A stretch of 64,000 nt of DNA from Firmicutes bacterium HGW-Firmicutes-9 (GTDB lineage Bacteria > Bacillota > Clostridia > Christensenellales > CAG-138). The notes beneath the pieces are model-generated. The model was given only the letters and a program-made list of their open reading frames with translations. It had not been told where the DNA came from and searched no databases. This document shows positions 33,006 through 41,838 of the stretch, piece by piece. Positions within the stretch are counted from its first letter, which is position 1. The number at the start of each line of letters is the position of its first letter. A program made the translations under genes and the position numbers. Location: the NCBI GenBank assembly GCA_002841395.1, contig PGZM01000001.1, positions 186,001-250,000 on the forward strand, read 5' to 3'.

Positions 33006-33836
33006 ATGAAAGAAAACAAGTGGGGCAAAGCGCTCCGTGTTCTGATGATATTGATCATCTGCGCCGCGTGTCTGATTCCGTTTTACGTGCTGCTGGTGCT
33101 CTCGCTCAACGCGCCTTCCCGCGTGTTCTACGAAGGCAATATCTTCATGCCAAATTTCCACTGGCAAAACTTTATCGACGCATGGAACAAATCCAGGATC
33201 GGTACGGCGATGCTCAACTCTGCGATCATCACCGCGGGTACGCTGATTGTGACCATCGTGACCGGCGGGCTTGCGGGCTATGCCATCGCGCGGCACTCTA
33301 CGCGCTACAACAAGTTTGTGTTCGGGCTCTTGATCGGCTGCATGATGATACCCGGTATCATCAACACGGTTCCGCTGTATATTCTCATGCGGCAGATCAA
33401 CGCAATCGACACGCTCTGGGGCATGATCTGCGTCTGTTCGACGCTTGCGATGCCGAGCGCGGTGTTCATCTATGCGACGTTCATTCGTGCGTTGCCGCGG
33501 GAGATGGACGAGGCGGCGGCGCTCGACGGCTGCTCGCCGTTTGCAACGTTCTGGCGTGTCATTTTTCCCATGATCAAGCCCGCGACGGCTTCGTTTGTGA
33601 TACTCAACGGGTTCGGCATCTGGAACAACTACGCGCAGGCGGTGTTCTTCCTACAGAGCCGGGCGAAGCAGAACATTCCGCAGGCATTGTCGGTCTTTTT
33701 CCAGCAGTTTGCGGGCGCAAAATGGCACCTGATGGCGGCGACCGCGGTGATCGCGATCATTCCCGTCGTGATCGTATTCCTCGTGTTCCAGAAACAGTTC
33801 ATCAAGGGATTGTCTGACGGCGCACTAAAGGGATAG
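33006..33836 (+). CDS. CUT1 sugar ABC permease (MalG/MsmG type)
   Basis: This 276-aa permease has six predicted helices and an EAA loop reading MDEAAALDGCSPFATFWRVI. It ends in the family tail FIKGLSDGALKG. The ATG at 33006 has AGGAGG at 32991-32997; a GTG at 32997 overlaps that site and is not used. It forms the channel with the upstream MalF-type protein. The GH66 gene starts 30 nt downstream. Confidence 0.9.
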   Translation: MKENKWGKALRVLMILIICAACLIPFYVLLVLSLNAPSRVFYEGNIFMPNFHWQNFIDAWNKSRIGTAMLNSAIITAGTLIVTIVTGGLAGYAIARHSTRYNKFVFGLLIGCMMIPGIINTVPLYILMRQINAIDTLWGMICVCSTLAMPSAVFIYATFIRALPREMDEAAALDGCSPFATFWRVIFPMIKPATASFVILNGFGIWNNYAQAVFFLQSRAKQNIPQALSVFFQQFAGAKWHLMAATAVIAIIPVVIVFLVFQKQFIKGLSDGALKG

Positions 33837-33866
33837 CATTTGAGCAACACATATAGAGGTTTCAAT

Positions 33867-35465
33867 ATGGAAATTTACCCGGAAAAAGGGCGATATCTGC
33901 CCGGTGAAGATATCGCGCTCACGATTCAATACAGCGGGGCTGCGGAACATTTCCGCATCTCCGTTTTTCGGATGGACGCGTGTATCCAAGTGATTGAAGT
34001 CCCGCGGACAGGCGAGCGCACCCGCGTGCTGCTGTCGCCAATGGCGGACGATTTCTGCGGGCTGGGCGTGGTGTGCGAAACCGAGGATGGCGTGCACGCC
34101 GTCTGTGCCGTCGATATTCAGAAAGACCTGCGCGTGTTTCGCTATGGCTTTCTTTCGGACTTTTCGCACGCAGAGACGAACGAGTCGGACGTTCTCGCGA
34201 TGGCGAAGCATCACGTCAATGCCGTGCAGTTTTACGACTGGTCCTATCGGCATGATACGCTGGTTGCGGAGTTTGACGACTATACAGACATGATGGGGAA
34301 GCCGAACTCGCTCGAGGCCATTCGGCGGAAGATCGCCGCTTGTAACCAGCGAGGCATGTGCACGCTCGGCTATGGTGCGGTCTATGCCGCGAGCGAAGCG
34401 TTTGCGCTTCAACATCCCGAATGGCGGCTGTATGCCCGCGCAAATGAGCCGATCCGCTTCATCGATGTGTTCGCGATCATGAATCTTCGAAGTGGTTGGA
34501 AAGAACACATCATCGCGCAATATCGTGCGGCGGTGGACGCGGGCTTTGATGGCATCCATATGGATACCTACGGGTTTCCCAAGACCGCGCTGGATGCAGC
34601 GGACAATATCGTCCATCTTGAAGACGACTTTGCGCCGTTGATTGAGCAGACGCGGAAAGCCTTGCCGGAGGCAATGCTCGTGTTCAACAACGTCGGCGGC
34701 TGGCCGGTCGAGCTGACGATGCATGCGCCTGTCGATGCGGTCTATATCGAGGTCTGGCCGCCGTTTGAGCGATATGAACACCTGCGGCAGCTCATCATGA
34801 CCGCAAAACAGGCGCAAAAGCCCGTGGTGCTTGCGGCATATCCTGCGCCATTCCGGCTCGACACGCCAGCGCGCGCGCTCAACGCGCAGCTCGTGCTGAT
34901 GAGCACGATTGCCGCGCATGGCGCAACCCAGCTCTGGTTTGGTGAGGAAAATGCAGCGCTCACGCAGGGGTACTATGCCGACTATACGCGGTTGACGGCG
35001 GAGCAGGAGCAGCTGCTTCGGTCGTATGACGATTTCATTGTGCGCTATGAAGAGCTGCTGTTTGACGATTCTCTGCTCGACGTGAGCATGACGCACACCG
35101 GTTGGGACAATGAGGAGTATCTGTGCAGTGTTCCATATTCCGTAACCGGAGAAGGCGAAAAACTCTGGCTGATACTGCGCGAGCAGGGCAACCGTAAGCT
35201 GATCACGTTGATTAACTTGGCGGGCGATGAATCCTCGTTCTGGAACGCGGGCAGAAACGCGCCGCGATTGCTGGCGGACGTGACCCTGCGCATGCAGGTG
35301 TTTGGATCGATGGTTAAGTGCTGGACTGCATCGCCGGATCGAAATGCGGGCACCACGGAGCCGATCGAAGTTTCGCGCGAACAGGGCGCGCGTGGGGATG
35401 TTCTCACGATCTGCTTGCCGTGCGTGGAACGCTTTGCTATCCTCTATCTGGAGACGGAGGCGTAG
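33867..35465 (+). CDS. GH66-family enzyme (dextranase / cycloisomaltooligosaccharide glucanotransferase type), cytoplasmic
   Basis: This 532-aa enzyme has an N-terminal beta-sandwich (about 1-90), the (beta/alpha)8 barrel of GH66 and a C-terminal beta domain. Candidate catalytic residues are nucleophile D233 in GIHMDTYG and acid/base E295 in AVYIEVWPP. QFYDWSYRHD and LGYGAVYAASEAF are further GH66 blocks. Known members hydrolyse or cyclise alpha-1,6-glucan and are secreted; this one has no signal peptide. The ATG at 33867 follows AGAGGT; an upstream TTG at 33840 is less likely. It probably cuts imported isomalto-oligosaccharides. Confidence 0.85.
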   Translation: MEIYPEKGRYLPGEDIALTIQYSGAAEHFRISVFRMDACIQVIEVPRTGERTRVLLSPMADDFCGLGVVCETEDGVHAVCAVDIQKDLRVFRYGFLSDFSHAETNESDVLAMAKHHVNAVQFYDWSYRHDTLVAEFDDYTDMMGKPNSLEAIRRKIAACNQRGMCTLGYGAVYAASEAFALQHPEWRLYARANEPIRFIDVFAIMNLRSGWKEHIIAQYRAAVDAGFDGIHMDTYGFPKTALDAADNIVHLEDDFAPLIEQTRKALPEAMLVFNNVGGWPVELTMHAPVDAVYIEVWPPFERYEHLRQLIMTAKQAQKPVVLAAYPAPFRLDTPARALNAQLVLMSTIAAHGATQLWFGEENAALTQGYYADYTRLTAEQEQLLRSYDDFIVRYEELLFDDSLLDVSMTHTGWDNEEYLCSVPYSVTGEGEKLWLILREQGNRKLITLINLAGDESSFWNAGRNAPRLLADVTLRMQVFGSMVKCWTASPDRNAGTTEPIEVSREQGARGDVLTICLPCVERFAILYLETEA

Positions 35466-35466
35466 C

Positions 35467-37047
35467 ATGAAACAAGCATGGTGGAAAGAGCGGGTGTTTT
35501 ACCAAATCTACCCGCGGAGTTTTCTGGACACGAACGACGACGGCGTCGGCGATTTACGTGGCATCATCGAAAAGCTGGACTATCTCAAATCGCTCGGAAT
35601 CGGCGCGATTTGGCTTTGTCCGGTGTACGATTCGCCAAACGACGACAACGGATACGACATCCGCGATTACGAGAACATCATGGCGGAGTTTGGCACGATG
35701 GCGGATTTCGATGCGCTGCTGGAGGGCTTGCACGCACGCGATATCAAGCTCGTGATGGATCTCGTGGTCAACCACAGTTCCGACGAGCACGCGTGGTTCA
35801 ACGAATCCCGCAAGGCGAAGGACAACCCGTATCGTGATTATTACATCTGGCGGGATGGCAAGGATGGTAACATTCCGAACAACTGGGCTTCTTTTTTTGC
35901 GCCGTCTGCGTGGAAGCTGGATGAGACGACAGGGCAGTATTATTTGCACCTGTTCTCGGAAAAACAACCCGACCTGAACTGGGAGAATCCGGTGTTGCGC
36001 GAGGAAGTCTACGCGATGGTCAACCGCTGGTTCGACCGCGGCGTGGACGGATTTCGCATGGACGTGATCAACTGCATCGCCAAAGATGAGGGGCTGCCGG
36101 ACGGAAGCGGGTCGCCGAACGCGGCAGGTTGCTACGCGGGACGCGATTGCCTTTGCCTTGGCGAGGCGCCGTTTACCTCGCCGGAAGAAGGCGCGAAGAT
36201 GCTGGACGAAGAGACAGGCATCTTCGACATGATTTTCCCATTTGACCTGATGGAGATCGACGACGGCCCGAACGGAAAGTATGATCCCGTGCCGTGGACG
36301 CTCGCAAAGTTTAAGCAGATCGTCAACCGGTGGCAAACCGCAGCCGAGCACGGCTGGGGCAGCCTGTTCTGGTCGAATCACGATCAGGCGCGGGCGGTAT
36401 CGCGCTTCGGCTGCACCGACACGGAAGAATTGCGTGTTCGCTCGGCAAAGATGCTCGCGGCGGCGATGCATCTTCTGCGCGGCACGCCGTTTGTCTATCA
36501 GGGTGAAGAGCTTGGCATGACGAACACGCCGTTTCCGGATGCGTCGGCGATCCGCGACATCGAGGGCATCAACGCGCTCAACGAGGCACGCATCAGCGGG
36601 CGATATGACCAAATCTGGAAAGGTATCCTGCACAAAGGCCGCGATCACGCGCGTACGCCTATGAAGTGGAACGCTTCTGCCAACGCGGGATTTACGACAG
36701 GTGAGCCTTGGATCATGGTCAACCCGAACTATGTTTCGATTAATGCAGCGGCTGAAGAAAACGACTCGGATTCCGTCTTGAACTTCTACCGCAAGTTGAT
36801 CGCGATACGAAACAGCAGCCGCACACTGCAATACGGCGCGTATCGTCCACTTTGTACGGAGCACACACAGTTGTTTGCCTACGAACGCGAGCTGGACGGC
36901 GAGACATTCATGATCGTCTGCAACATGAGCGGCGAGCGCGTATCGTTGCCGGAAGAGCTGCACGGGCAGGTTGTACTCTCGAACTGCGAGCACACAGAAG
37001 TCGGCGTATTTGCGCCCTATGAGGCGCGCGTATTGCGCAAAATATAG
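35467..37047 (+). CDS. GH13_31 alpha-glucosidase, probably oligo-1,6-glucosidase
   Basis: This 526-aa cytoplasmic enzyme has the full GH13 set: nucleophile D199 (GFRMDVIN), acid/base E233 (LGEAP) and D306 (SNHDQ). The residue after the nucleophile is Val200, the position where Val rather than Thr marks alpha-1,6 preference in oligo-1,6-glucosidases. WWKERVFYQIYPRSFLDTND and DLVVNHSSDEH are typical of subfamily 31, which includes dextran glucosidase DexB. The ATG at 35467 lies 1 nt after the GH66 stop; longer in-frame starts inside GH66 are rejected. It would release glucose from isomalto-oligosaccharides. Confidence 0.9.
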   Translation: MKQAWWKERVFYQIYPRSFLDTNDDGVGDLRGIIEKLDYLKSLGIGAIWLCPVYDSPNDDNGYDIRDYENIMAEFGTMADFDALLEGLHARDIKLVMDLVVNHSSDEHAWFNESRKAKDNPYRDYYIWRDGKDGNIPNNWASFFAPSAWKLDETTGQYYLHLFSEKQPDLNWENPVLREEVYAMVNRWFDRGVDGFRMDVINCIAKDEGLPDGSGSPNAAGCYAGRDCLCLGEAPFTSPEEGAKMLDEETGIFDMIFPFDLMEIDDGPNGKYDPVPWTLAKFKQIVNRWQTAAEHGWGSLFWSNHDQARAVSRFGCTDTEELRVRSAKMLAAAMHLLRGTPFVYQGEELGMTNTPFPDASAIRDIEGINALNEARISGRYDQIWKGILHKGRDHARTPMKWNASANAGFTTGEPWIMVNPNYVSINAAAEENDSDSVLNFYRKLIAIRNSSRTLQYGAYRPLCTEHTQLFAYERELDGETFMIVCNMSGERVSLPEELHGQVVLSNCEHTEVGVFAPYEARVLRKI

Positions 37048-37066
37048 GGAAACTATCACAATACAG

Positions 37067-37103
37067 AAAAAAGCACGCGGATTAATTACCTGCGTGCTTT
37101 TAA
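37067..37103. terminator. Bidirectional terminator between the alpha-glucan operon and the GH30 gene
   Basis: AAAAGCACGC / GCGTGCTTTT is a perfect 10-bp stem with a 13-nt loop, flanked by further A and T residues on both sides. It separates convergent genes. Confidence 0.75.
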
Positions 37104-37153
37104 TTTGCTTGATTTTCAAGCGCTATGTTCATAAAGAGCGAGCAGATTGGCAA

Positions 37154-38518
37154 CTATTTAAGCGCAGTCGCACCATTGTCGAGCTCAATCATCACAGTGG
37201 CGATCGAATTGGATTCCAAAACAATCTGAATGAGCTGTCCTTCGATCCTTAGAAATACTTCGCTGGGGGTATTACTGTTATTGAGCAAAACAGCCGCAAT
37301 CCCGCCGTCCGGATTGCGAAATGCTGCGGCTTCCACCGTGTTGGAAAACGCGGTGGTGCCGATCTGCCTTGCACCCGGCGCGATAAAGTGGCTGAAGTGC
37401 CTGATGTAATAGTAGGAGAGCCGCTTTTCATATGTGCCGGCTTGTAGGTTGCACATCAGCGGCGCTTCACAAAAGTTGTTCGCGTGGTTTGGGCCGCCTT
37501 CGCTGTTGAGCGCGATGTTCCAGTCGAAAAACGTATTCATGCCCGCGTTGAAGTTGCCGATCATATCGTGGGCATACATACGCGCGCTATGGAGCTGGTC
37601 GTCGCTGCTGTAGTGCTTGTATTCAATGCAACCTTCGGAGAAGAGCAGTTCGAGACTTGGGTATTGCTCCCGTACCAGACGCAAAGCGTCAAAATGATCT
37701 CCGCTGTACCAGTGAAACGCCGCGCCGGAAACTATATCTTTGGTGGAATCGTCGACGATCTCTCGCACACGGTCAAATAGGCGTTCCTTATTGTGATCCC
37801 ATATGTAAACCGCGATATCCCGCAGGCCGTTTTTCGCAAGTGCAGGGCAGAGATAATCCTGCAGGAAGCGCTTTTCATCTGCGGCGGTGAATTGGCAGCT
37901 GTCCCAAAGTTGGTTTGCGTTGGGCTCGTTTTGCACGGAAAGCCTGTTGATCAACAACCCACGCCGCATATACGCGAGGATATAGCGGCAGATATAGTCC
38001 GCCCACGGCGCATAATATTCTTCCTTCAGTTTGCCGCCAAAGCTTCTCTTGCCGCTTTCCTTCATATAAGCCGGTGGCGACCACGGGGTCAGCATGACTT
38101 GAATTGGCTCGCGGCAGATTTCCTGCGCTGTTTTGATGAACGGAATCACATACGTCTCGTCGTGCCAGAGGTTTAGCTCCGCATCAGGGCGGGAAGCCGC
38201 CTCATATTGCGACAGCGCAAAATCGCAGCTATCGATGGAGGTTCGCACCTGCGTATAGCAGAGCCCATCCTTGCCGAAAACATCCTTCAGAACTTGCCGC
38301 TGCATGGCGGAGGACAGTTGCGAGAGCGTGTAGCCAACGGCCTCCGTGATCGCGCCGCCGAACCCGCGGATAGTTTGATGCATCACGTCAGGGTATAGAT
38401 TGATCACGTCGCGTTCCTGCGCGCCGGTGTCCGTTGAAATCGCGCAATCACATTCCTGCTGTTCGATTCGTTTGTTCAAATACGTTGTTTGATGGATCGT
38501 TGCGCGCAAAGCGGGCAC
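37154..38518 (-). CDS. GH30-family beta-glycosidase, cytoplasmic
   Basis: This 454-aa enzyme matches glycoside hydrolase family 30. IRGFGGAITEAVGYTLSQL (50-68) is the N-terminal signature. The acid/base is E198 in SVQNEPN and the nucleophile E295 in LLFSEG. LTPWSPPAYMKESG and HWYSGDHFD are further family blocks. The C-terminal beta-sandwich (about 370-454) is present. Families 30_1 and 30_3 act on beta-glucosides or beta-1,6-glucan. The GTG at 38518 is the best start (AGGAAA upstream), though not certain. It is divergent from the second two-component system, which may control it. Confidence 0.85.
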   Translation of the reverse strand: MPALRATIHQTTYLNKRIEQQECDCAISTDTGAQERDVINLYPDVMHQTIRGFGGAITEAVGYTLSQLSSAMQRQVLKDVFGKDGLCYTQVRTSIDSCDFALSQYEAASRPDAELNLWHDETYVIPFIKTAQEICREPIQVMLTPWSPPAYMKESGKRSFGGKLKEEYYAPWADYICRYILAYMRRGLLINRLSVQNEPNANQLWDSCQFTAADEKRFLQDYLCPALAKNGLRDIAVYIWDHNKERLFDRVREIVDDSTKDIVSGAAFHWYSGDHFDALRLVREQYPSLELLFSEGCIEYKHYSSDDQLHSARMYAHDMIGNFNAGMNTFFDWNIALNSEGGPNHANNFCEAPLMCNLQAGTYEKRLSYYYIRHFSHFIAPGARQIGTTAFSNTVEAAAFRNPDGGIAAVLLNNSNTPSEVFLRIEGQLIQIVLESNSIATVMIELDNGATALK

Positions 38519-38861
38519 CTCGTTTCCTGTATTCTATGAAAAAGCGATGGATAGCATAATCAGGCATACCGAAAAATGCATGCCTGCTTATCGTAAGAAA
38601 TAGTCGATCGATACTAGCATGCGATGTCGACGTGCTGCAAGCACCCGAAAAACGGATAAACGGCAAAAGTTGCTGTTCTTTGCGGAAATCCATGCTAATA
38701 GATTAATATGATGCAAAAAAATAAACCTGTTTCATACAATCACTTGCAAACGCAAATACGATGCGGCTGTATTATAATAAAGACAAAGTCATGATAGCTT
38801 GGCTCTCTGTATTCATCTTGGAGAGCAGGCATTGCAGATCGACGCACCACATCCGGGGGAT
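38519..38861. promoter_or_regulatory. Divergent intergenic region GH30 / histidine kinase
   Basis: I see no gene here. TATAAT at 38773-38778 is a perfect -10 toward the kinase, but its -35 position is poor. On the minus strand TTGCAG (38635-38640), 18 nt and TAGTAT (38611-38616) could serve GH30. Activation by the adjacent response regulator would fit such weak -35 elements. Confidence 0.35.
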
Positions 38862-40640
38862 ATGATGAAAAAACCGATCATTCGCGGTTCCATCCGAAAA
38901 AAACTATTTTACAGCATGCTGATGCTCACGGTGTTGATTACCGCGGCGGTAACCATCGTCGCGCTGATCAGCACGTATTCCACCATGCGCGAGCAGCTGA
39001 TCTTTGATCGGCGCACCAACATCGGCTGGCTGGAGAACCGCCTCTATCTAGAGACGAGGAACGACACCAATCGCTTTTATGAGTTCGAGGTCGACAAGTC
39101 GTTGAAATTCGATGTGCTTGCCTGGTATACGGGCGGCAACAATGCAGACGTCTCGGTCAAGCTCGATTTGATCAAGGCGCTCAACTCCATCATCAGCCTC
39201 GACAACAACATCAACTCCATCGATCTGTTCAATTTGGGAAACGGCACGGTACTGCGCGCGGAGCGATCAGGCGCCGCGTTTACGGAGACAGGTGACTTGC
39301 TCTCAGCATGGAATGCGCGTGAGGAGGGACTGCAGACCAATACGGTCTATCTACGCGAAGGCAGGGAGATCGTTGCCTATCATCAGATTCACCGATTCTT
39401 GGATAACAAGCCGCTTGCGCTGATCGCGATTCATCAGCGGCAATATAAGCTCCAGGATATTCTCGCGGACATCAAAATCACCAACAACGAATCCATCCTG
39501 ATCTTCAACGACCAGAACGATTTGATCGAATCCAATCTCGGCACAAATGGCGAAGTTGCGCTGGCGCAGGCTTCCGCGATCATGGAGCAGATTTCGGTCA
39601 GTGACAGCCGCGAGATGGTGCAGGACGGGAACTTCTGGTTCTATCGCGCCGTCAACGGCGGAAAACTGCGCATTCTGCTCGTCGTAGCGGACAAAGCCAT
39701 TGTCTCATCGCTGCAAAAGACGCTGATTGCGGGCATCGTGGTCGCTCTTGCCGCGGTTGCGGCGGCGGTTGCCGCCTCGGCTGCTTTTGCGCGGTTTTTG
39801 TCGAAACCCCTGATCGCGCTTGCCGCGAGCATGGGAAAAATTCGACTCGACAGCTCGCAACAGCTGGAGCGAAGCGAGCGGGACGACGAGATCGGACTTC
39901 TGCAAAACAGCTTTGCGGATATGGCGGAGCGAACACAGAACCTGATTGCCAGCGAATATATTGCAAAGATCGAAAAGCGAAACGCGCAGCTCCGCGCGCT
40001 GCAGGCGCAGATCAATCCGCACTTTATTTACAACACATTGCAGGCCATCGGCGGCATGGCGCTCAAGCACGAGGTGCCGGGCATCTATGAGGTCACGCTG
40101 AACCTCATCGACATCATGCGCTATTCGCTCAATTTCTCCAAAGACCGCGTGCGCCTTGGCGACGAACTGAAGTATCTGCAAAGCTATCTACAGATTCAAA
40201 ATGTGCGGTTCGGCAAGCGGCTCGATCTGTCGTTTGACGCGCCGGAGGACTGCTTTGAGTATCTTGTGCCGAAGCTCATTCTCCAGCCGCTCGTCGAGAA
40301 CTGCTTTGAGCATGGGCTTGCCGAGCGATCCGGACGATGGACGGTTACCGTGTCTGTCGCGGTACAGGGTGACGATCTTTTATTGACCGTCAGCGACAAC
40401 GGCGTCGGTATTCCGCTAGAAAAGCTGGAGCAGATTCGCGCGACGCTGGAATCCGGCACCGAATCTTCCCTGCGCGGCGCGGAACACATCGGGCTGACGA
40501 ACGTTAACGCGCGCATTCGCCTGATGTTCGGCGGAGAAGATTACGGCCTTACCATCGATAGCGATCCTGAGGAGGGAACAAGCATTACCGTTCGGCTTCG
40601 TGCGGTCAAGGAAAGCGAGGGGCAGGATGTGCAAGTATAG
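38862..40640 (+). CDS. YesM-type sensor histidine kinase (beta-glucan locus)
   Basis: This kinase of about 592 aa has a membrane helix near 16-40 (LFYSMLMLTVLITAAVTIVA), an extracellular cache-like domain and a second helix near 290. A HAMP segment follows, then a phospho-acceptor His387 in QINPHFIYNTL. The HATPase domain has LVENCFEHG and VSDNGVGI. The start lies at the doublet ATGATG (38862/38865) after GGGGGA. An upstream TTG at 38799 has no ribosome site. It overlaps the response-regulator gene by 14 nt. Confidence 0.88.
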   Translation: MMKKPIIRGSIRKKLFYSMLMLTVLITAAVTIVALISTYSTMREQLIFDRRTNIGWLENRLYLETRNDTNRFYEFEVDKSLKFDVLAWYTGGNNADVSVKLDLIKALNSIISLDNNINSIDLFNLGNGTVLRAERSGAAFTETGDLLSAWNAREEGLQTNTVYLREGREIVAYHQIHRFLDNKPLALIAIHQRQYKLQDILADIKITNNESILIFNDQNDLIESNLGTNGEVALAQASAIMEQISVSDSREMVQDGNFWFYRAVNGGKLRILLVVADKAIVSSLQKTLIAGIVVALAAVAAAVAASAAFARFLSKPLIALAASMGKIRLDSSQQLERSERDDEIGLLQNSFADMAERTQNLIASEYIAKIEKRNAQLRALQAQINPHFIYNTLQAIGGMALKHEVPGIYEVTLNLIDIMRYSLNFSKDRVRLGDELKYLQSYLQIQNVRFGKRLDLSFDAPEDCFEYLVPKLILQPLVENCFEHGLAERSGRWTVTVSVAVQGDDLLLTVSDNGVGIPLEKLEQIRATLESGTESSLRGAEHIGLTNVNARIRLMFGGEDYGLTIDSDPEEGTSITVRLRAVKESEGQDVQV

Positions 40641-41760
40641 CGTCGTCATCATCGACGATGAACCGTGGACACGGGAAGTGGTCAAGCACCTGGGTCAGTG
40701 GAAGGAGCTCGGGCTCTCCATCGTTGGCGAAGCGTCGGACGGTGACCTCGGACTGGAGATGGTACGCGAGCTGCGGCCGGATATCATCCTCACGGATGTA
40801 CGCATGCCGTATCTCAACGGCATCGACCTCGTGCGCACGCTGCGCGCGGAGGGCAATCAGGCGCAGGTGATCTTCTTCAGCGGCTACGACGATTCGTCCT
40901 ATATCCGCAGCGCGCTGCGGCTTGGCGCTTCAGACTATCTGCTCAAACCAATCAAACCCAACGAGCTCAACGAAAGGCTCAAAACCTGCGTCGAAGCGAT
41001 CAAAAAAACCACGTCGGAGAACGGCGGCGCGAACGCCGCAATCACCGAAGCGCCGGGATTCATCGACGCATCGTGGGCAAAGCCGTTTTATGTGCTGTGC
41101 TCGGATCTTCAAATGGCGCTGCAAACAGGCGAGGTCGCGTCGGTTGAAAAGAAACTCGCGGAAATTCGCGCACTTTTAACGCAGAACGAAGGAGAAACGC
41201 CGCAGAGAGGATCGCTGATTCAGGTGTATTATGCCTTGATGGGCATCCTGCAGCGGTATATCTCGGACAGCGGATACAGCGTGGACGAGGTGTTTGGCAA
41301 AAGCAACACGTCGTTTGTCTTCGGGCGGGACAGCACGAGCGAGCAGTTGTTCCGGTATGCGCGAGAGCTGCTGAAGACGGCGGTGGTTCGTGTTTCTGAA
41401 CTTACGCGCAACAGCACAAAGCTCAATCTGGACTCCGTACGGGAGTTTTTGAAGGAAAGCTATGCCCGTGGGGTCACGCTTGAGGAAACGGCGGCGCGGT
41501 TCTTCGTCACAAAGGAGTACCTGAGCAAGGTGTTCAAGTTGAGGTTTGGCGAAGGGTTTACGGAATATGTGACCAAGCTACGGATGGAGCGTGCGCTGCG
41601 GCTGATGTGTGAATATGACATCGCAATCAAGGATATCGGTCCTGCTGTGGGTTATTTTGACACCGCGCATTTCTACCGCGTATTCAAAAAACACTTCGGT
41701 TTTACGCCGGGTCAGATGCGCGCCGCATTAAATATAAACAATCAAACAGAGCAAGAATAG
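40627..41760 (+). CDS. YesN-type response regulator (beta-glucan locus)
   Basis: This 377-aa regulator has a receiver domain (VVIIDDEP, D57 in ILTDVRMPYLNG, FFSGYDD, Lys in LLKPIK). A variable middle region of about 110 residues follows, then an AraC-type DNA-binding domain (VTLEETAARFFVTKEYLSKVFK and IAIKDIGPAVGYFDTAHFYRVFKKHFGFTPGQMR). The ATG at 40627 is inside the end of the kinase gene, indicating coupling. It is followed by the binding-protein gene at 41839 and probably activates that operon. Confidence 0.9.
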   Translation: MCKYSVVIIDDEPWTREVVKHLGQWKELGLSIVGEASDGDLGLEMVRELRPDIILTDVRMPYLNGIDLVRTLRAEGNQAQVIFFSGYDDSSYIRSALRLGASDYLLKPIKPNELNERLKTCVEAIKKTTSENGGANAAITEAPGFIDASWAKPFYVLCSDLQMALQTGEVASVEKKLAEIRALLTQNEGETPQRGSLIQVYYALMGILQRYISDSGYSVDEVFGKSNTSFVFGRDSTSEQLFRYARELLKTAVVRVSELTRNSTKLNLDSVREFLKESYARGVTLEETAARFFVTKEYLSKVFKLRFGEGFTEYVTKLRMERALRLMCEYDIAIKDIGPAVGYFDTAHFYRVFKKHFGFTPGQMRAALNINNQTEQE

Positions 41761-41778
41761 CAAATGCGTCATACCCTT

Positions 41779-41804
41779 CCTGTGAGATATGGTTGTATCA
41801 CAGG
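41779..41804. promoter_or_regulatory. Inverted repeat upstream of the CUT1 binding-protein gene
   Basis: CCTGTGA (41779-41785) and TCACAGG (41798-41804) are perfect 7-bp arms separated by 12 nt, about 35 bp before the ribosome site of the gene at 41839. It could be the response-regulator site, or an mRNA hairpin if transcription starts upstream. Confidence 0.45.
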
Positions 41805-41838
41805 TCAGTAACATCATATCGAATTTGGAGGAAGAGAA

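Noticed and set aside
33825..35468. 547-residue frame antisense to the GH66 gene
   Set aside because: It mirrors a clearly coding GH66 frame. Arginine/histidine-rich antisense frames are common in GC-rich genes of this window.
35554..37119. 521-residue frame antisense to the GH13_31 gene
   Set aside because: The plus-strand frame has complete catalytic motifs; the antisense translation has no domain.
41781..41802. Possible CRP site (TGTGA ... TCACA)
   Set aside because: The spacer is 12 nt rather than the 6 nt required, and CRP-type control is not typical of this group.
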